Shown in pieces: positions 40,544 through 51,150 of a stretch of DNA of 64,000 bases (within the stretch, counting starts at the first letter, position 1; the number at the start of each line of letters is the position of its first letter). The stretch is taken from positions 3,267,388 through 3,331,387 of the forward strand of contig NC_090616.1 of the NCBI RefSeq assembly GCF_004359215.1, given 5' to 3'. This stretch comes from Bremia lactucae. Lineage: Eukaryota; Oomycota; Peronosporomycetes; Peronosporales; Peronosporaceae. The position numbers and the translations under genes were made by a program. The notes below the pieces were generated by a model that worked only from the letters and a program-made list of their open reading frames with translations, made no database searches and had not been told where the DNA came from.

Positions 40544-41209
40544 ATTGGCTTCGTCAGTGCCGACGAGCGTCGTGCATAGCCTAAACAGCCCTTTACCCTC
40601 ACGGGATCCAAGTTTTCACTGCAATCCTTTTGCTTTAGCAAAGCATCCGTCACTTTCAAACGTGACTGGACCCACGTCCTTCGTAAAGCGTCCAACGGAG
40701 AAGAGATTGCGCGATAATTTCGGAATATGCCATACTCCTCAAAGCACTTCCTTCTTGGTTCCATGCGGAGTCTTCATATACATCACGATGTTACCAGTCC
40801 CGACTGCCTGGACAACACCATCGTCTGCTAAGTGAACGTCCACCGGAGAAATACCCTTGAAATTCTTCATGAACTGTTTCGAGTACGTCATGTGCTGTGT
40901 CGTACCTAAATCGACCAGCCATATGCAACTTGACTTGGTAGTCTTCAAATGTCCACCAACCGAAAAAAAGATAATCGTCAGAGTCGTCTTCACTCTGCGC
41001 GACGTTTGCACGCTGTAGCCGCTGTCGTTCTGTGTTCTCGCGAATTCGCACGGGGCACTTAGCGATCCAATGCCCATGCTACCCAAAGTAGTTACAGGTG
41101 CTGTTGGCCTTGACCGGTTTTTGGCGTCCCTTACGCCGACCGTTGTCCGTTGTCATAAACGCTTGTCCTTGCCCGTGGCGGCTCCATCGAAGCCGCCACC
41201 TTGTTCCTT
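40544..41209 (-). pseudogene. CopA-3 gag end and protease
   Basis: A zinc-knuckle remnant near 41050-41090 reads C-N-Y-F-G-stop-H-G-H-W-I-A-K-C (second Cys changed to Phe). The frame at 40739-41086 carries WLVDLGTTQHMTYS, the copia aspartic protease site with D-L-G where D-S-G is expected. Confidence 0.8.
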
Positions 41210-41380
41210 CGCAAACCTATTGCTTCTTACCCTTAAGCCAACCATTACACTTGTAGCCAATCATCGCTTCTGGAATCTTCTAGAAGCTTTTGACGTCATC
41301 AACTGACGTCATCTCAATGACTTCACCGCATGACGTCATTCCCGGTATCTACCGGTATACACCGGTACCCGCCTTTGGCC
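41210..41380 (-). repeat. CopA-3 5' LTR, truncated at both ends
   Basis: Matches the inner 171 bp of the CopA LTR (GCAAACCTATTGCTT to GCCTTTGGCC on the plus strand). It lacks the TGTT start, where it is fused to CopC, and the last 50 bp next to gag. Confidence 0.75.
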
Positions 41381-42842
41381 CGTCAAACGTTTCATTCCAT
41401 ACGCGCGACGCTTGTTTGAGTCCGTACATAGCCTTGACCAGTTCCAAACAATTAAAATTGTCATCAAACTGTACTCCTTCAGAGATCTCGCAATAAACTT
41501 GTTCTTTTATGATTCCATACAGAAATGGAGTGTCACATACTTGACAACCGGCGAAAAGGTTTCGGTGTAATCAATGCCGTACTTTTGTTTGAAGCCATTC
41601 GCGACGTGGCGAGCCTTGTATTTGTCGATAGATCCATCCGCTCTGCGGTTGATCTTAAACACCCATTTGGTACCAATGGCACGTTGAGCGTGTGGCAGCT
41701 CGGCAGCACAAAATACCACGCAGAGCATGATTTCGAGCTCCATACGAATTGCCTCGCGCCAATGAACTTGCTGCGGTCCATTCATTGCCTCTTAGAAAGA
41801 CTTAGGCTCTGATAAGTCGATCGATCTTTCAACGGCATTAGCACTTGCACGCCAAAACAGAGGAGAAGCAGCTTCGTCATCTTGGTCATCATTCTTTTCT
41901 GCATCGTCTTCCATACGCGATTCAATGGGCGCGCTTGCTTCTTCAAGACCATTTTGTTGTCGAGCAGCAGGTAATTTCCTGGGTAGGTTTCTCTTTTCAC
42001 TTTAGCGACCTTTTCGCTTTCCTGTCTGCTTGTACTCCATTTTTGGGGAAGCAATTTCGAGATCTTCAAATTCCGAATCATCGACATCTTCGTCCAAGCT
42101 TATCGGCAGAAACTCGAGAACAGACTCATCGAAGTTAACATCGCGACTAATAATAACTTGCCCTGCATCGACGAAAAGACTCGATAAGCTTAAGATGTTT
42201 CTTCGTAACCGAGAAAAATTCCGACGCGAGCCTTAGGGTCCCATTTAAGTCGTTTTTCCTTTGGAGTTAGAATGTACGTCCGGCAGCCAAATACACGCAT
42301 GTGTTTTACACTGGGCTTCGACTCTTAGACAATCTCATAAAGAGTCTTATGCTCAAACTTTGGGTGACGGCAGTCAATTCTTGACGTATATGGCTGTCAT
42401 TGCTGCCTCAGCCCAGAAACACTTGTCGAGCTTGGCGTGATGCAGCAAACTGCGTCCAATTGTAACAGTTGTCCGAATAGCACGCTCTGCCGTCCCATTA
42501 GTCTGTTGGGCGTACGGAACTGTAATTTGATGCTCAATTCCTTCATCTTCGTAGAAAGTCTTGATCGAGCTTGTCGCGAACTCACGAGCTCCATCGTGCA
42601 CCCACCTGTTCTGGCTAGAATTAGAGTCGCTCAACCAAGCGATCTCTATAGCAAAACAGGAGGGCTTTAGCCTGAAACAGGCTTCGTCACTCGGGGTCAT
42701 ATCGTCCACCGAGACGACACGAAACCATAGGTCTAGAACTGATGGATGTCTCGTATACAGAGAGCGAGAAACCTTGCTCTTCGAGTTACTAACGGTTACA
42801 AAATTAAATCGTTGTCAAAAGATAGGCCACTAACTACCCTAT
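41381..42842 (-). mobile_element. CopC, copia fragment (integrase to RT)
   Basis: A different copia family on the minus strand. Integrase end (42374-42709: AQQTNGTAERAIRTTVTIGR with the catalytic E), hinge (41782-42087), RT start (41507-41785: IGTKWVFKINRRADGSIDKYKARH broken after YGIDYTET), then AMYGLKQASRVWNETF near 41390-41440. It is cut at 41381 by the CopA-3 LTR; upstream of 42720 it becomes unrecognisable. Confidence 0.82.
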
Positions 42843-43440
42843 AAGTGTAGTGCCCCACGGCCAGTGCCTAAAATCACTGAGCAAAAGAACCGACCTCTCG
42901 CTAGGAACAGCGGAAGACGCATATCTGACGCTGTTGCGAAATCGCATCGGCGAGGCGGCTCGTCCATAAACGGTCGGGGTCAGTAGGTGCGGAGCGCCCT
43001 ACTGTTCCAGCAACGTCAAAAGAATTTGCAGGCCTTTTGACGAAAGTTGCTCCGTACACACATAAATTGTGTGAAACTGCCACACGGGATGAGGTTAACC
43101 TCATCACCCTGAAAATAAAAATGTAAAATAAATGCCACTTAAGTCCCTAGCCGATTGTGGGTCGTCGAATAATTTTATTAGACGCCAATCGCGAGAAGAT
43201 CGTAGACTCAAACTTATTGAGCGCAATACCCCTTTAACGAGGATGACAGTGCGCCTAGCAACAGGCGTATCTGTAACGGTAAAGAAACGTGTGGTTGGTA
43301 TACAAAACACATGAAGGGCTAAACAGTACGATGATGATTATATCGTACCAGATTTGGATGACAAATTTGATGTCATCCTTAAATTACCATGGCTCAGAAA
43401 GTACAGGCCATGTTTAAATTGGCAGCATCAAGCCGTGACG
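42843..43440 (+). pseudogene. GyB-3 gag end and protease
   Basis: A CAGTAGGTGCGGAGCGCCCT segment near 42983 is shared with GyC-1 at 58250. The frame at 43132-43314 has SLADCGSSNNFIRRQ (DCG in the retropepsin site, as in GyB-1) and MTVRLATGVSVTV. DLDDKFDVILKLPWLRKY follows in another frame. Confidence 0.78.
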
Positions 43441-44589
43441 ATGCCTGTCTCTTGTTCCTGAGATGGCCAAATGATGAACATCTTGGAGCGTCCACAAGCT
43501 TGTGAATGTCCTACGAGTGAGTGCGGTGGCCTCACCTGTGGTTCAGGCGTTTACCTGACTCCACACGACCTCAGTGTAAATACCCAACTCACTGTGGAGT
43601 TAGATCCTGACGGATGTGCACAAGCACATGCAGCGTTGAAGGTCCTCCATTGTGATGTGGTCATAGTTACCGACGGCTACAGGCGGCGTCGAAGGTCCAC
43701 AATTGTGACGCGGATATAGTTACCGACGGCTGTGCACAGCACAGGCAGCGTCAAAGTTCGATCACTCAAATAAGTTGAGTTGTACAAAACAAGGATATTT
43801 GCTTGAAAAGCAACATCCAAGAAAGTTTAAAACGCCTTCCTATAAGAGGCAGTGCAAAAGTCCTAGGTCGACTGGGGAGTCGATCGTTGAGGATCTCGCT
43901 GTGGTAACCAACCACAGCTAGAGGCAGTTGAGGAGGATACTCCCCAAATAAATTCTTGTCCCCGAAACCTGTGGTCAAAGGTTCACAGGTACCTTTGGAA
44001 ATAAATTCCAGAGAGGAAACTGAGACAATAAGTGTCTTAATAAACAATGATTCAAGTGTAGACGCTTAAACACTTGATCTAATAGCAGTTCTAAAGTCAA
44101 TTTCGGAGATAACTCAGTTGTCAACGAAAAAATTGAAACGGTTCTTGCGTAATCTGCGTAGTGAAAAAGTCAAGCAGATCTGCGTACTTGTCACAGTTGA
44201 TAACTACGTGGCCGACATTCGGTCGGCGATAGTATTTACTGAGAACGAACTGTTTCTTAGCAGCTCATCGATGGACGAAAGTAACCTCGATGAGAAGACT
44301 CGGAGGAACGTTTATCTACCAATCTTATGAGTATTTGAAGACAAAATCCGTTGTATAAGGGTCTGATCGAATTAAAGGAGTGCGAGTTATGTGTGTTGCA
44401 TAAGGATAAGGGTACTCGACACGAATTCGACCTTATTTTGAGTTCGAAATCCTGTGTCATGAAGCAGTGATCATTGCCTCGTGAACAAAAATTAGCAATC
44501 GACAATGTTCTTGCCGACCGCATAGCAGCGGCTCATCCGAGGGAGTCAACCTGCCCACAATAGCTCTACGACCTTATGTGTACGTAATG
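43441..44589 (+). pseudogene. GyB-3 protease-RT linker
   Basis: Frames 43471-43719 and 44118-44330 (RSEKVKQICVLVTVDNYVAD). The stretch 43615-43750 contains an imperfect tandem repeat of about 60 bp (ATAGTTACCGACGGCT twice). The GyB-1 counterpart is 15.06-16.0 kb. Confidence 0.7.
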
Positions 44590-45230
44590 TAACAGGAGGA
44601 TGACGGATTGTGAATGCATTTAATAAATTGAACGCTGCAACGGTACCGGCTCAAACGCCGATACCACGAAAAGACGTAATCATTGATGGTATGTCGAAGA
44701 GTACTATCGTTTCGCCAATGGATCTGATGGATGGATTCTATCCGATCCTTATGCGTGAACAATATATCCCGTTCATAGCAGTAAGCACCCCAAGCGGAAT
44801 GGCTACTTATGCCACAGGGGCTTTGTAATTCCCCTGCGACATTGAACAGATGTGTAACCGATCTGTTGAGATCGGTGCGGGATTTCGCAAAAAGTTATTT
44901 GTACGATGCATTCGTCCATAGCCGGGCCATGGACGGATAGACGGACGTGCAAGCTCATAAAACTCACGTTCGTCAGGTTCTTACATTTATGCGCACGCAC
45001 GAGTTGTATGCAAATCTCAAGAAGTGAATATTCGCTGCAAGCGAAATACCACTTCTTGGGTGCAATGTGGAAAAACATGGTACACGCCCGGATCCGGAAA
45101 AGATTAAGGCGATCACCGATTGGCCTGAGCCAGTCGATGAAAAGGGACTTCAAAAGTTCCTCGGCTTAGCGTTGTACCTGCACAAGTACTCAAGCAATTA
45201 CGCCGAAACGACAGTACATCTTTCTTGAAG
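44590..45230 (+). pseudogene. GyB-3 reverse transcriptase, catalytic box lost
   Basis: The frame at 44610-44828: NKLNAATVPAQTPIPRKDVI, MDLMDGFYPILMREQ. At about 44895-44925 the active-site box reads YLYDAFVHSRA in place of YFDDVF, so one catalytic aspartate is lost. LYANLKK and a DPEKIKAI-type run follow. Confidence 0.82.
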
Positions 45231-45690
45231 GAAAAAATAGTGGTCACGGAACGTTGATCGCCAGACTTCCTTTAAGGGTATTAAGCAAAGAGTGATGCAA
45301 TTGCCAATCCTGGCGATTGCGGACCAAGACCGACCATTTCATGTGGTCTGTGACGCCAGTGATTTTGCAATCGGCTGTGTGTTAATGCAATATGACACAG
45401 ACGGCGCAGAGCGCGTCGTTCGCGTCAGCTTCAACCAGCTGAACGCAACTAACCAGTGCATGACAAAGAATTCCTTGCCATGTTATACGCACTAGCTAGG
45501 TTTAGGGTCTATCGCTTGGGAGGTAGACCGCTCATTGCGTATACGGACCATGCGTCTTTACGCTCGGCCGTAAACGGTCCAAACCGCTCTCAAAGAATGG
45601 CGAGAGGGTTGTCTTTCTTCACGGACTATAACTTCCCCGTGAAAATAAACAGGATGACTTAACGTCGTCGCTGATGCTCTTTCGCGCCAA
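45231..45690 (+). pseudogene. GyB-3 RNase H
   Basis: Frames 45292-45495 (FHVVCDASDFAIGCVLMQ) and 45456-45662 (MHDKEFLAMLYALARFRVY, YTDHASLRSAVNG, RMARGLSFF). The visible catalytic residues are intact, but the two halves are in different frames. Confidence 0.85.
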
Positions 45691-46900
45691 CCCGACTTTG
45701 AGCCGGGGTGCGCAAGCGGACAGTGAGCATACGGCCACTGTTGCAACAATAAGTGTTTCGTCGTCAACATTATTTTCCGACATTAGAAAAGCTTTTCAAG
45801 AAGATAAGGCTCTTAAAGGGTTGATGGATTGCCTTAGAAATCCATCCCAACAATCCTTAAAAGGATTTTAAATAGTTTCTCAACAGATCAAAAGACAACT
45901 CGCAATGGGTTACTGTATTACACAGCCATTACTGGCGACACACCTCGTGTCGTCATCCCAACCCGTAATGATTTGCGTTTACGCATCATGTATGAGTGTC
46001 ACGATACACCAATTAGTGGTCATCGTGGACATGAGAAGACCTATCTCACGATAAGTTGCGAGTATTACAAGCCGCGCCAGTATGATTTCATCCGCAAGTA
46101 GATGCGGAGTTTATTTACCAATGAAGCCCAGTGCTTCATCCCGTGATCCATTACAACTTCTGCCTGTTCCCGCAGTGTTGCAGTCTTAATCCATGGACCT
46201 CGTCTTCGGATTTCCTGACGACGAACATAAGAACAATGGTGTTCTTGCTTTTGTTGATCGTTTTAGCAAAATGGTACATCTTGCTGAAGTACCGGAGTCG
46301 ATCACAGCCAAAGGCTGTGCACGTGTCTTTGTTGACACGATATTTTGACTCTATGGGTGACCCCGCGAACTGGTCTCAGATCGAGAGCCTAGAACCACGG
46401 CGGAATTGGCAAACTGTGTTTAAATCAATTGGAACACTGTTGAAATGTTAACTTTTGATCATCCTTAAGAAGATGGTCAGACGGAGTGGGCAAACCGTAT
46501 TCTCGAAGAGATTTCTCGCGGATACGTCTATTCTTTTAAGAGTTGGAACGAGCTCTTGCCGATAATAGAATTTACCATCAACGATTCAGTGCATGCTTCT
46601 TCAAGCATACCCCATTTTTGGTAAATGTCTTACGCCACCCACCTTGTTTGGAGGGAATTCTATTTACGTGGGAAAGAACTCACTCGAGTAAGGACATTTT
46701 AGCTCTTGCCGTCACGCATTAGCGGTAAGGTCAATGCGAGGATACGAATGTTGATTTAATCAACATTGAAGTTGACAAACTCAGTAATACAATAATGATA
46801 TTACAGACTTTGACAACGATGCTAAAAGACTCAGCACCGAAAACAATAATATTAATGAGAACGATAATACCCTCAATAATGAGGAGATTAATATCTCCGC
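45691..46900 (+). pseudogene. GyB-3 integrase, heavily broken
   Basis: YECHDTPISGHRGHEKTYL near 45980-46040 is the zinc region start; the CxxC is lost in shifts near 46100. FVDRFSKMVHLAEVPESITA near 46250, a damaged SDR, and QTEWANRIL (catalytic E kept) near 46475 follow. Asn/Asp-rich linker at 46780-46880. Confidence 0.78.
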
Positions 46901-47329
46901 AGTGCGAGCCGGTCGCACTGAAACAGAAATAAAACCCAGTCAGCAGGTGATTTCCTGTTGGATAGAAAAGCAGTGGCCCGTTTTGTACAGGATTCCATTG
47001 CTGATGCGGTAGACCGATAGAAATAGAACTCTCACAAAAATGGAAGAGCAAAAATACTTTCATTTAATGTTAATGACCTAGTGGTACTGTCTACTGTAAA
47101 CCTAAAAAACATGTAGTGACGAATGTAGGCAGTAATAAATTACTACCCAGGTCTATCGGCCCGTTTCGTGTACTACATCGCCAAGGCAATGTGTACACGA
47201 TCGAGCTGCCTCTTAGTATGCGTACGCATCCTACGTCTTATGTTCAGCGTCTCCGCCGTACCATCAGTACGAGACTTCTTCCGGTTCCGGATTTCACCGG
47301 AACAGTCTAGGGCATTCACCAAAGCTTCA
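46901..47329 (+). pseudogene. GyB-3 integrase C-terminal tail
   Basis: RTETEIKPSQQ, FVQDSIADAVDR, then the frame 47116-47310: NKLLPRSIGPFRVLHRQGNV, YTIELPLSMRTHPTSYVQRL. A GPF/Y module without a chromodomain. Confidence 0.78.
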
Positions 47330-48963
47330 TGGTTCCGAGCCAAAGCCGTATCTTCTCGGTACCGACTCTGATTGTCTTGAATCAGACGATCCACTCATTT
47401 TTTCTCCAAGGGAATGATCTTCTGACGAGCTGTCACCATCTCGTTTTGAAGGAACTGATGTGTCCTCTCGTTCGCCAGTTGATCCGTCGCAACCTGCACA
47501 CAATTTTAATCTACCAACTGGTCACGAGAAACATTATTAGCCATCACCGCTAACTCGCGGCGACGGGATCGCTCGTGATCAGAATCCTTTCTCAAAAAAT
47601 AAAGGGCGTGATCCGAATCATGATGTTGATTCGGGTTCGTCAAACGAGGCGAACCCGACCCCCCCCCTCCACATCCATTGACGGATTCGAGTGGTGAGAA
47701 GCATTTTCTTGTTGAAAGCTTTTCGAACCACCCAGAGGTAAATAGAGTTCGAACGAGATATCTCGTTCGTTGGCGAGGGTATCCACCCTCACATGATAGC
47801 TAGGAGCCTCGTTCCCAATTGATGTTGGACGTTCCAGGTTTCGTCTTGCAGTACGAACAGCCCCATCCTCCTTGACAGAAGGTCCATCGGAGAACGAGCG
47901 CTTTCCGCGCTCGTAATAGGATTGGAGGTTCTCAATCCCTTCACGCATCTCGTAAGAGATGAGCGTTCTCCAATGAAGATCTTTAAGAAATATGCTTTCT
48001 TTTGGGGCATGACCTGCACCCTTAAAACAGCAGGAGCATGGGTCCCCCCACGAGAGGCAAGGAATCCCTGTCTCCTAAGACAAACAGTACAGCTTATATC
48101 ATGCACCGACTACGGTCTGTTTCTCGAACCGCTCACGGAAAGCATTTAGCTTGTCAAGCCAGACCTCACGGCCTATTTTTGTACATGCTGTATAAAAGCT
48201 GTCGAAGTTTAGCGCAAAGGTTTGACATCCTTTGTCAGCTTAGAGGAGTACCACCGATGCCGGAAAAGGCATCGGTGAGGAATTTCGTCTCATCCTCACC
48301 GGGCATGTGAAACCTGGATGAGTTGAATAGCGGAATATGACATCGATCGTTGTTCATACAGACCAACGAATGAGGTTTCTCCTAGAGGGCAACCAAGGCC
48401 GATTTTCAGGAGCGAACCGCAACGTATTGCGATCCCTCTCGTGTTGGCTCATGTTAACGTCAACGTTAACTTAGCCCTTGGAGCGATCTCTAGAATCACT
48501 CCCTTCCTGGTGATGCAAACTATCACCACCAGCAGCACTCTTCCCCTCGCGACCACTTAATTTTCTGGGTGACGCATGCTAACGTTACCAGAGTGGTCAT
48601 CGCTCACGGAGTCATCGGATGATGACTCCTCACCAAAGAGGTTCGACGAGTCGAATAACCTCGTCATCACCCCTCTAGTTGTCACGTTAGAACCTGAAGG
48701 CTTAACGGACTCGGCCCCGGGTGATCCAGCGGCCTTTACAGTAGACACTGAGTCCGGCGATGCCGGTGACTTGGTCCACTCACCTACAGTCGGTGTAGCA
48801 GATGACTTGTCATCGTCACCTCCAATGGGAGTAGGTGACGTATTCCCCGCAGTAGACGTATTAGCGTCCATTGATAAATTTCATTACCAACAGCTGCACT
48901 GTACCGTGCAGCTGTCAGCTTTGCGGCCTCACGGGCCACGCGCACAGACTTATTAGTCGCCAT
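47330..48963 (-). pseudogene. GyB-3 antisense gene (reference copy)
   Basis: Starts ATG at 48963 (MATNKSVRVAREAAK) and, after a shift, runs in 48557-48871: a Ser/Thr/Asp-rich acidic region with TPTVGEWTKSPASPDSVSTV and LFDSSNLFGEESSSDDS. Later frames (47789-48106, 47640-47948) carry CLSWGDPCSCCFKGAGHAPK, RGKRSFSDGPSVKED, YHVRVDTLANER and VEGGG. The intact protein would have about 450-540 residues. The conserved start, matched amino acids between copies and S/D-rich plus charged layout suggest a real accessory protein, perhaps RNA-binding or regulatory. Function unknown. Confidence 0.62.
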
Positions 48964-49109
48964 GTTGATTTCGGTCAAAATCAATTTATGAAAATAAAAT
49001 CGGAATTATTGTTAAAATCAACATACAAAAATTAAAGGGAAAGACATAATAGTATATCGTTTCACCCTACATCAGTCACTATGGTGACTGTTGGTTAAGT
49101 GGTGGTGAG

Positions 49110-49621
49110 TGTAACGGGGTCCCGTTACACAAGTATTATATCCTATAGGAGGAATAGGAAATAATATTTCCTATGAGAGGAAATAAATGAAGAAGTTTAA
49201 AATTATTATCTTTATTAATTTTGACTTCAATAGTTCCATTAATACCAAATTTGGTAATATTGATGCAATTAGACATTAGTTCTATTGATTGGTTGATTTA
49301 AGTTTAAATCAACCCCGCCAATCGGTTTAAGACACGATTGTGCGGTGCGCAAGAAGGTGCCATACCTTGTTACTTATTAATATAATAGGTTCAGTAGTAA
49401 GTAGAAGATCGTTTCGTAGGAATGTGAATAGATTAATACAGTCTTACCTTTTCTCTATTCTAAGGCCTTAGTCTAGACCTTTACTCTGAAGACCCTTAGC
49501 TTCTTAAGAAATCGTCCTCGGTACCTTTGTGTACGTGAAGCTTCGAGGCACCTATCCTACACTGTAATCAGTGTATGATTAACTAGTACTGGTCAGCACT
49601 AGTGAAATGTGCCTTGTTACA
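49110..49621 (+). repeat. GyB-3 3' LTR (512 bp)
   Basis: From TGTAACGGGGTCCCGTTACA to GCCTTGTTACA, after GGTTAAGTGGTGGTGAG (polypurine tract). It matches 10148-10653 along its whole length. Confidence 0.88.
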
Positions 49622-49819
49622 CAAAAAAACCTTGGGAAAACGAGCGCTTCGTGAGCTCGTAAAAGAATTGTAAGCTATCAATCCCTTCGCGCTTCTCAGA
49701 AGAGATGCACGTCCTCCAGTGAGAGTCTCTAAGGGAGTACGCAATTCTAGGGGCATGGGCTTCACCCTAAAGCAGCAGGAGACGCGGGAAGTGCGACGTC
49801 TTTAGACGTGCTACATGTG
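49622..49819 (-). pseudogene. GyB-5, antisense-gene fragment of another GyB copy
   Basis: The minus frame at 49583-49765 (LELRTPLETLTGGRASLLRS) matches the segment around the Cys motif of the other antisense genes. It begins exactly at the end of the GyB-3 LTR, so GyB-3 landed in this older copy. Its continuation lies at 50605-51150 in opposite orientation. Confidence 0.7.
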
Positions 49820-50600
49820 AGTGCTTACTTACTCGCTTTCCTACCGAGCTTAAATATAGCCATGACGGAGGCTATGGACGTTTTCGTTTATTTAATCCAG
49901 AAAAGGAGATTTCCTTCCTCTTTGCCCTCATATGTGTTAACACTGACAGCAAGAGGGCGAGCCTTAGGCTCCGGATCAGGTACAGGATTGTACCGAGTTC
50001 CGCTAAGTGATCCTTTGCTGCCCGATAAGAGAGGATTCATATTAAGTCTTTAGGCCTTGCATCAAGAACATCTGGGCCTGGGAAAGGTTGTGATCTATGT
50101 GATCGAGCCCATACAAAGTTCTGAGCTTCTTATATGCTACTCGTTTCGCTTTGAAAGTTTGGGGAAGATATCCATGCCAGAAGAGGCTAAATTTAATTAA
50201 TTATCAAGTGTAAATTGCCTGCGAGTGCTTCCAGGTGTAGCGAAGCTACTTCGCTCCTCTATACTTAAAGAGTCGCTTAGTTCTATAGTCTTAAGAAGTT
50301 TAACAACTTCGTAAGTCGTACAAGCTCGTATAACTTAATGAATCCTAGTTCAAGGGACCAATGGTTCGTAGACCTGAGCGATATCTATGCTTGCGAGTGT
50401 GTACATGCGGCTTTGTACTATCACAGATCATTGGCAAGCCTTAGTAACGCATTTGACGGTTTTAGATCAAACGGGGAACTGAACTATATTTAATATTACG
50501 ACCTTACTCTAATTTCATTTAAATATAATTTTGGCCTCCAGATCTTTATCTGAGCAATTTTGTCATAAAACGGTGGGTTAAGACGAGAGAGATCAGATAT
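49820..50600 (-). pseudogene. GyC-2 LTR end and gag start (inverted)
   Basis: On the minus strand the LTR end matches GyC-1 (AGCGAAGCTACTTCGCTC against AGCAAAGCTACCTCGCTC in reverse at 57165-57186), followed by a gag start with ESSLIGQ and EGKEGNLLF-like frames that match 57290-57620. The LTR start (TGTAATGGGG) is not present. Confidence 0.75.
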
Positions 50601-50604
50601 TAAT

Positions 50605-51150
50605 CTCCAAGATGTTCCATTCCTCGGACTATATTGATGAGGAGTCATCTTGTAATGACTCCGATCTAAAGAGCCCCCGTACCGGGAATGCTAAAATGTA
50701 CCACCAGGAACGAAGGATTGTAAAGATCACTTCAACAGAATGTTAGTCTGCAACTTAGCATTAACCAAAGGAACGGAGACCGCAATTCGTTGCGGTTCGC
50801 TCCCGAAAAGAGTCTTGGTTGCCTGCAAAGGGCAACTTGGTTCGTTGGTCTGCTATGACCAACGAACGGTATATGACCAACGAGCGGTATAAGATCCCGT
50901 CGTCACTCATCCAGACTTCACAGTTTGGTGACAACAAAAACGAATTCTTCATCGATGCGTTTTTGGCATCGATGTTACACTTGGACGCGTGCTAAGGATG
51001 CAACTCCTTTTAGTTTTACGCTTCGGGAGCATTCATACAGAATGTGCAAATCGTAGGCTGCGAGACCTAGTTTGACAAACTGGTTATGGCATGTGACAGG
51101 ATTGAAAACAGGTACTTAGTTGGTGCACCCTATAAGTTGCACCGCTCGTC
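50605..51150 (+). pseudogene. GyB-5 antisense gene, N-terminal-side part (inverted)
   Basis: The reverse complement aligns with 48130-48640 of GyB-3: the GGAGTCATTACAAGATGACT region, AGCGAACCGCAACG, and the AGCTTGTCAA stretch. No long frame survives. Confidence 0.72.

Larger units (their letters stand above)
37882..41380 (-). mobile_element. CopA-3, copia element inserted in CopA-2
   Basis: On the minus strand: truncated 5' LTR (41380-41210), end of gag with zinc knuckle, protease, integrase with a core deletion, hinge, RT, RNase H, 3' LTR (38106-37882). It cuts the CopA-2 RT at 37881. No target duplication can be tested because the outer 45 or so bases of the 5' LTR are missing and CopC follows. 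Confidence 0.88.
42843..49621 (+). mobile_element. GyB-3, gypsy element without 5' LTR
   Basis: On the plus strand: gag-protease region, linker, RT, RNase H, integrase, tail, antisense gene on the minus strand (47330-48963), pre-LTR sequence and a 3' LTR (49110-49621). Its order is undisturbed, so it is the reference for judging the inversions in GyB-1 and GyB-2. Full of stops. Confidence 0.88.
49820..51150. other. Inversion 5 (about 1.33 kb) across GyB-5 and GyC-2
   Basis: Inside, GyC reads minus (49820-50600) and the GyB antisense gene reads plus (50605-51150). Outside, the antisense gene reads minus (49622-49819) and GyC reads plus (from 51150). Flipped back, the antisense gene runs on from 49819 into 51150, and GyC LTR-gag start runs into gag at 51150. 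Confidence 0.82.

Noticed and set aside
37882..41380. Target-site duplication (TCAAG) around CopA-3
   Set aside because: The left candidate exists at 37877-37881, but the right LTR end is missing, so nothing can be matched.
48576..48956. 126-codon plus-strand frame in the GyB-3 3' region (TESSDDDSSPKRFDES)
   Set aside because: Shadow of the antisense gene. The minus-strand amino acids, not these, are conserved with the flipped block of GyB-2 and with the TNKSVRVAREAAK start.
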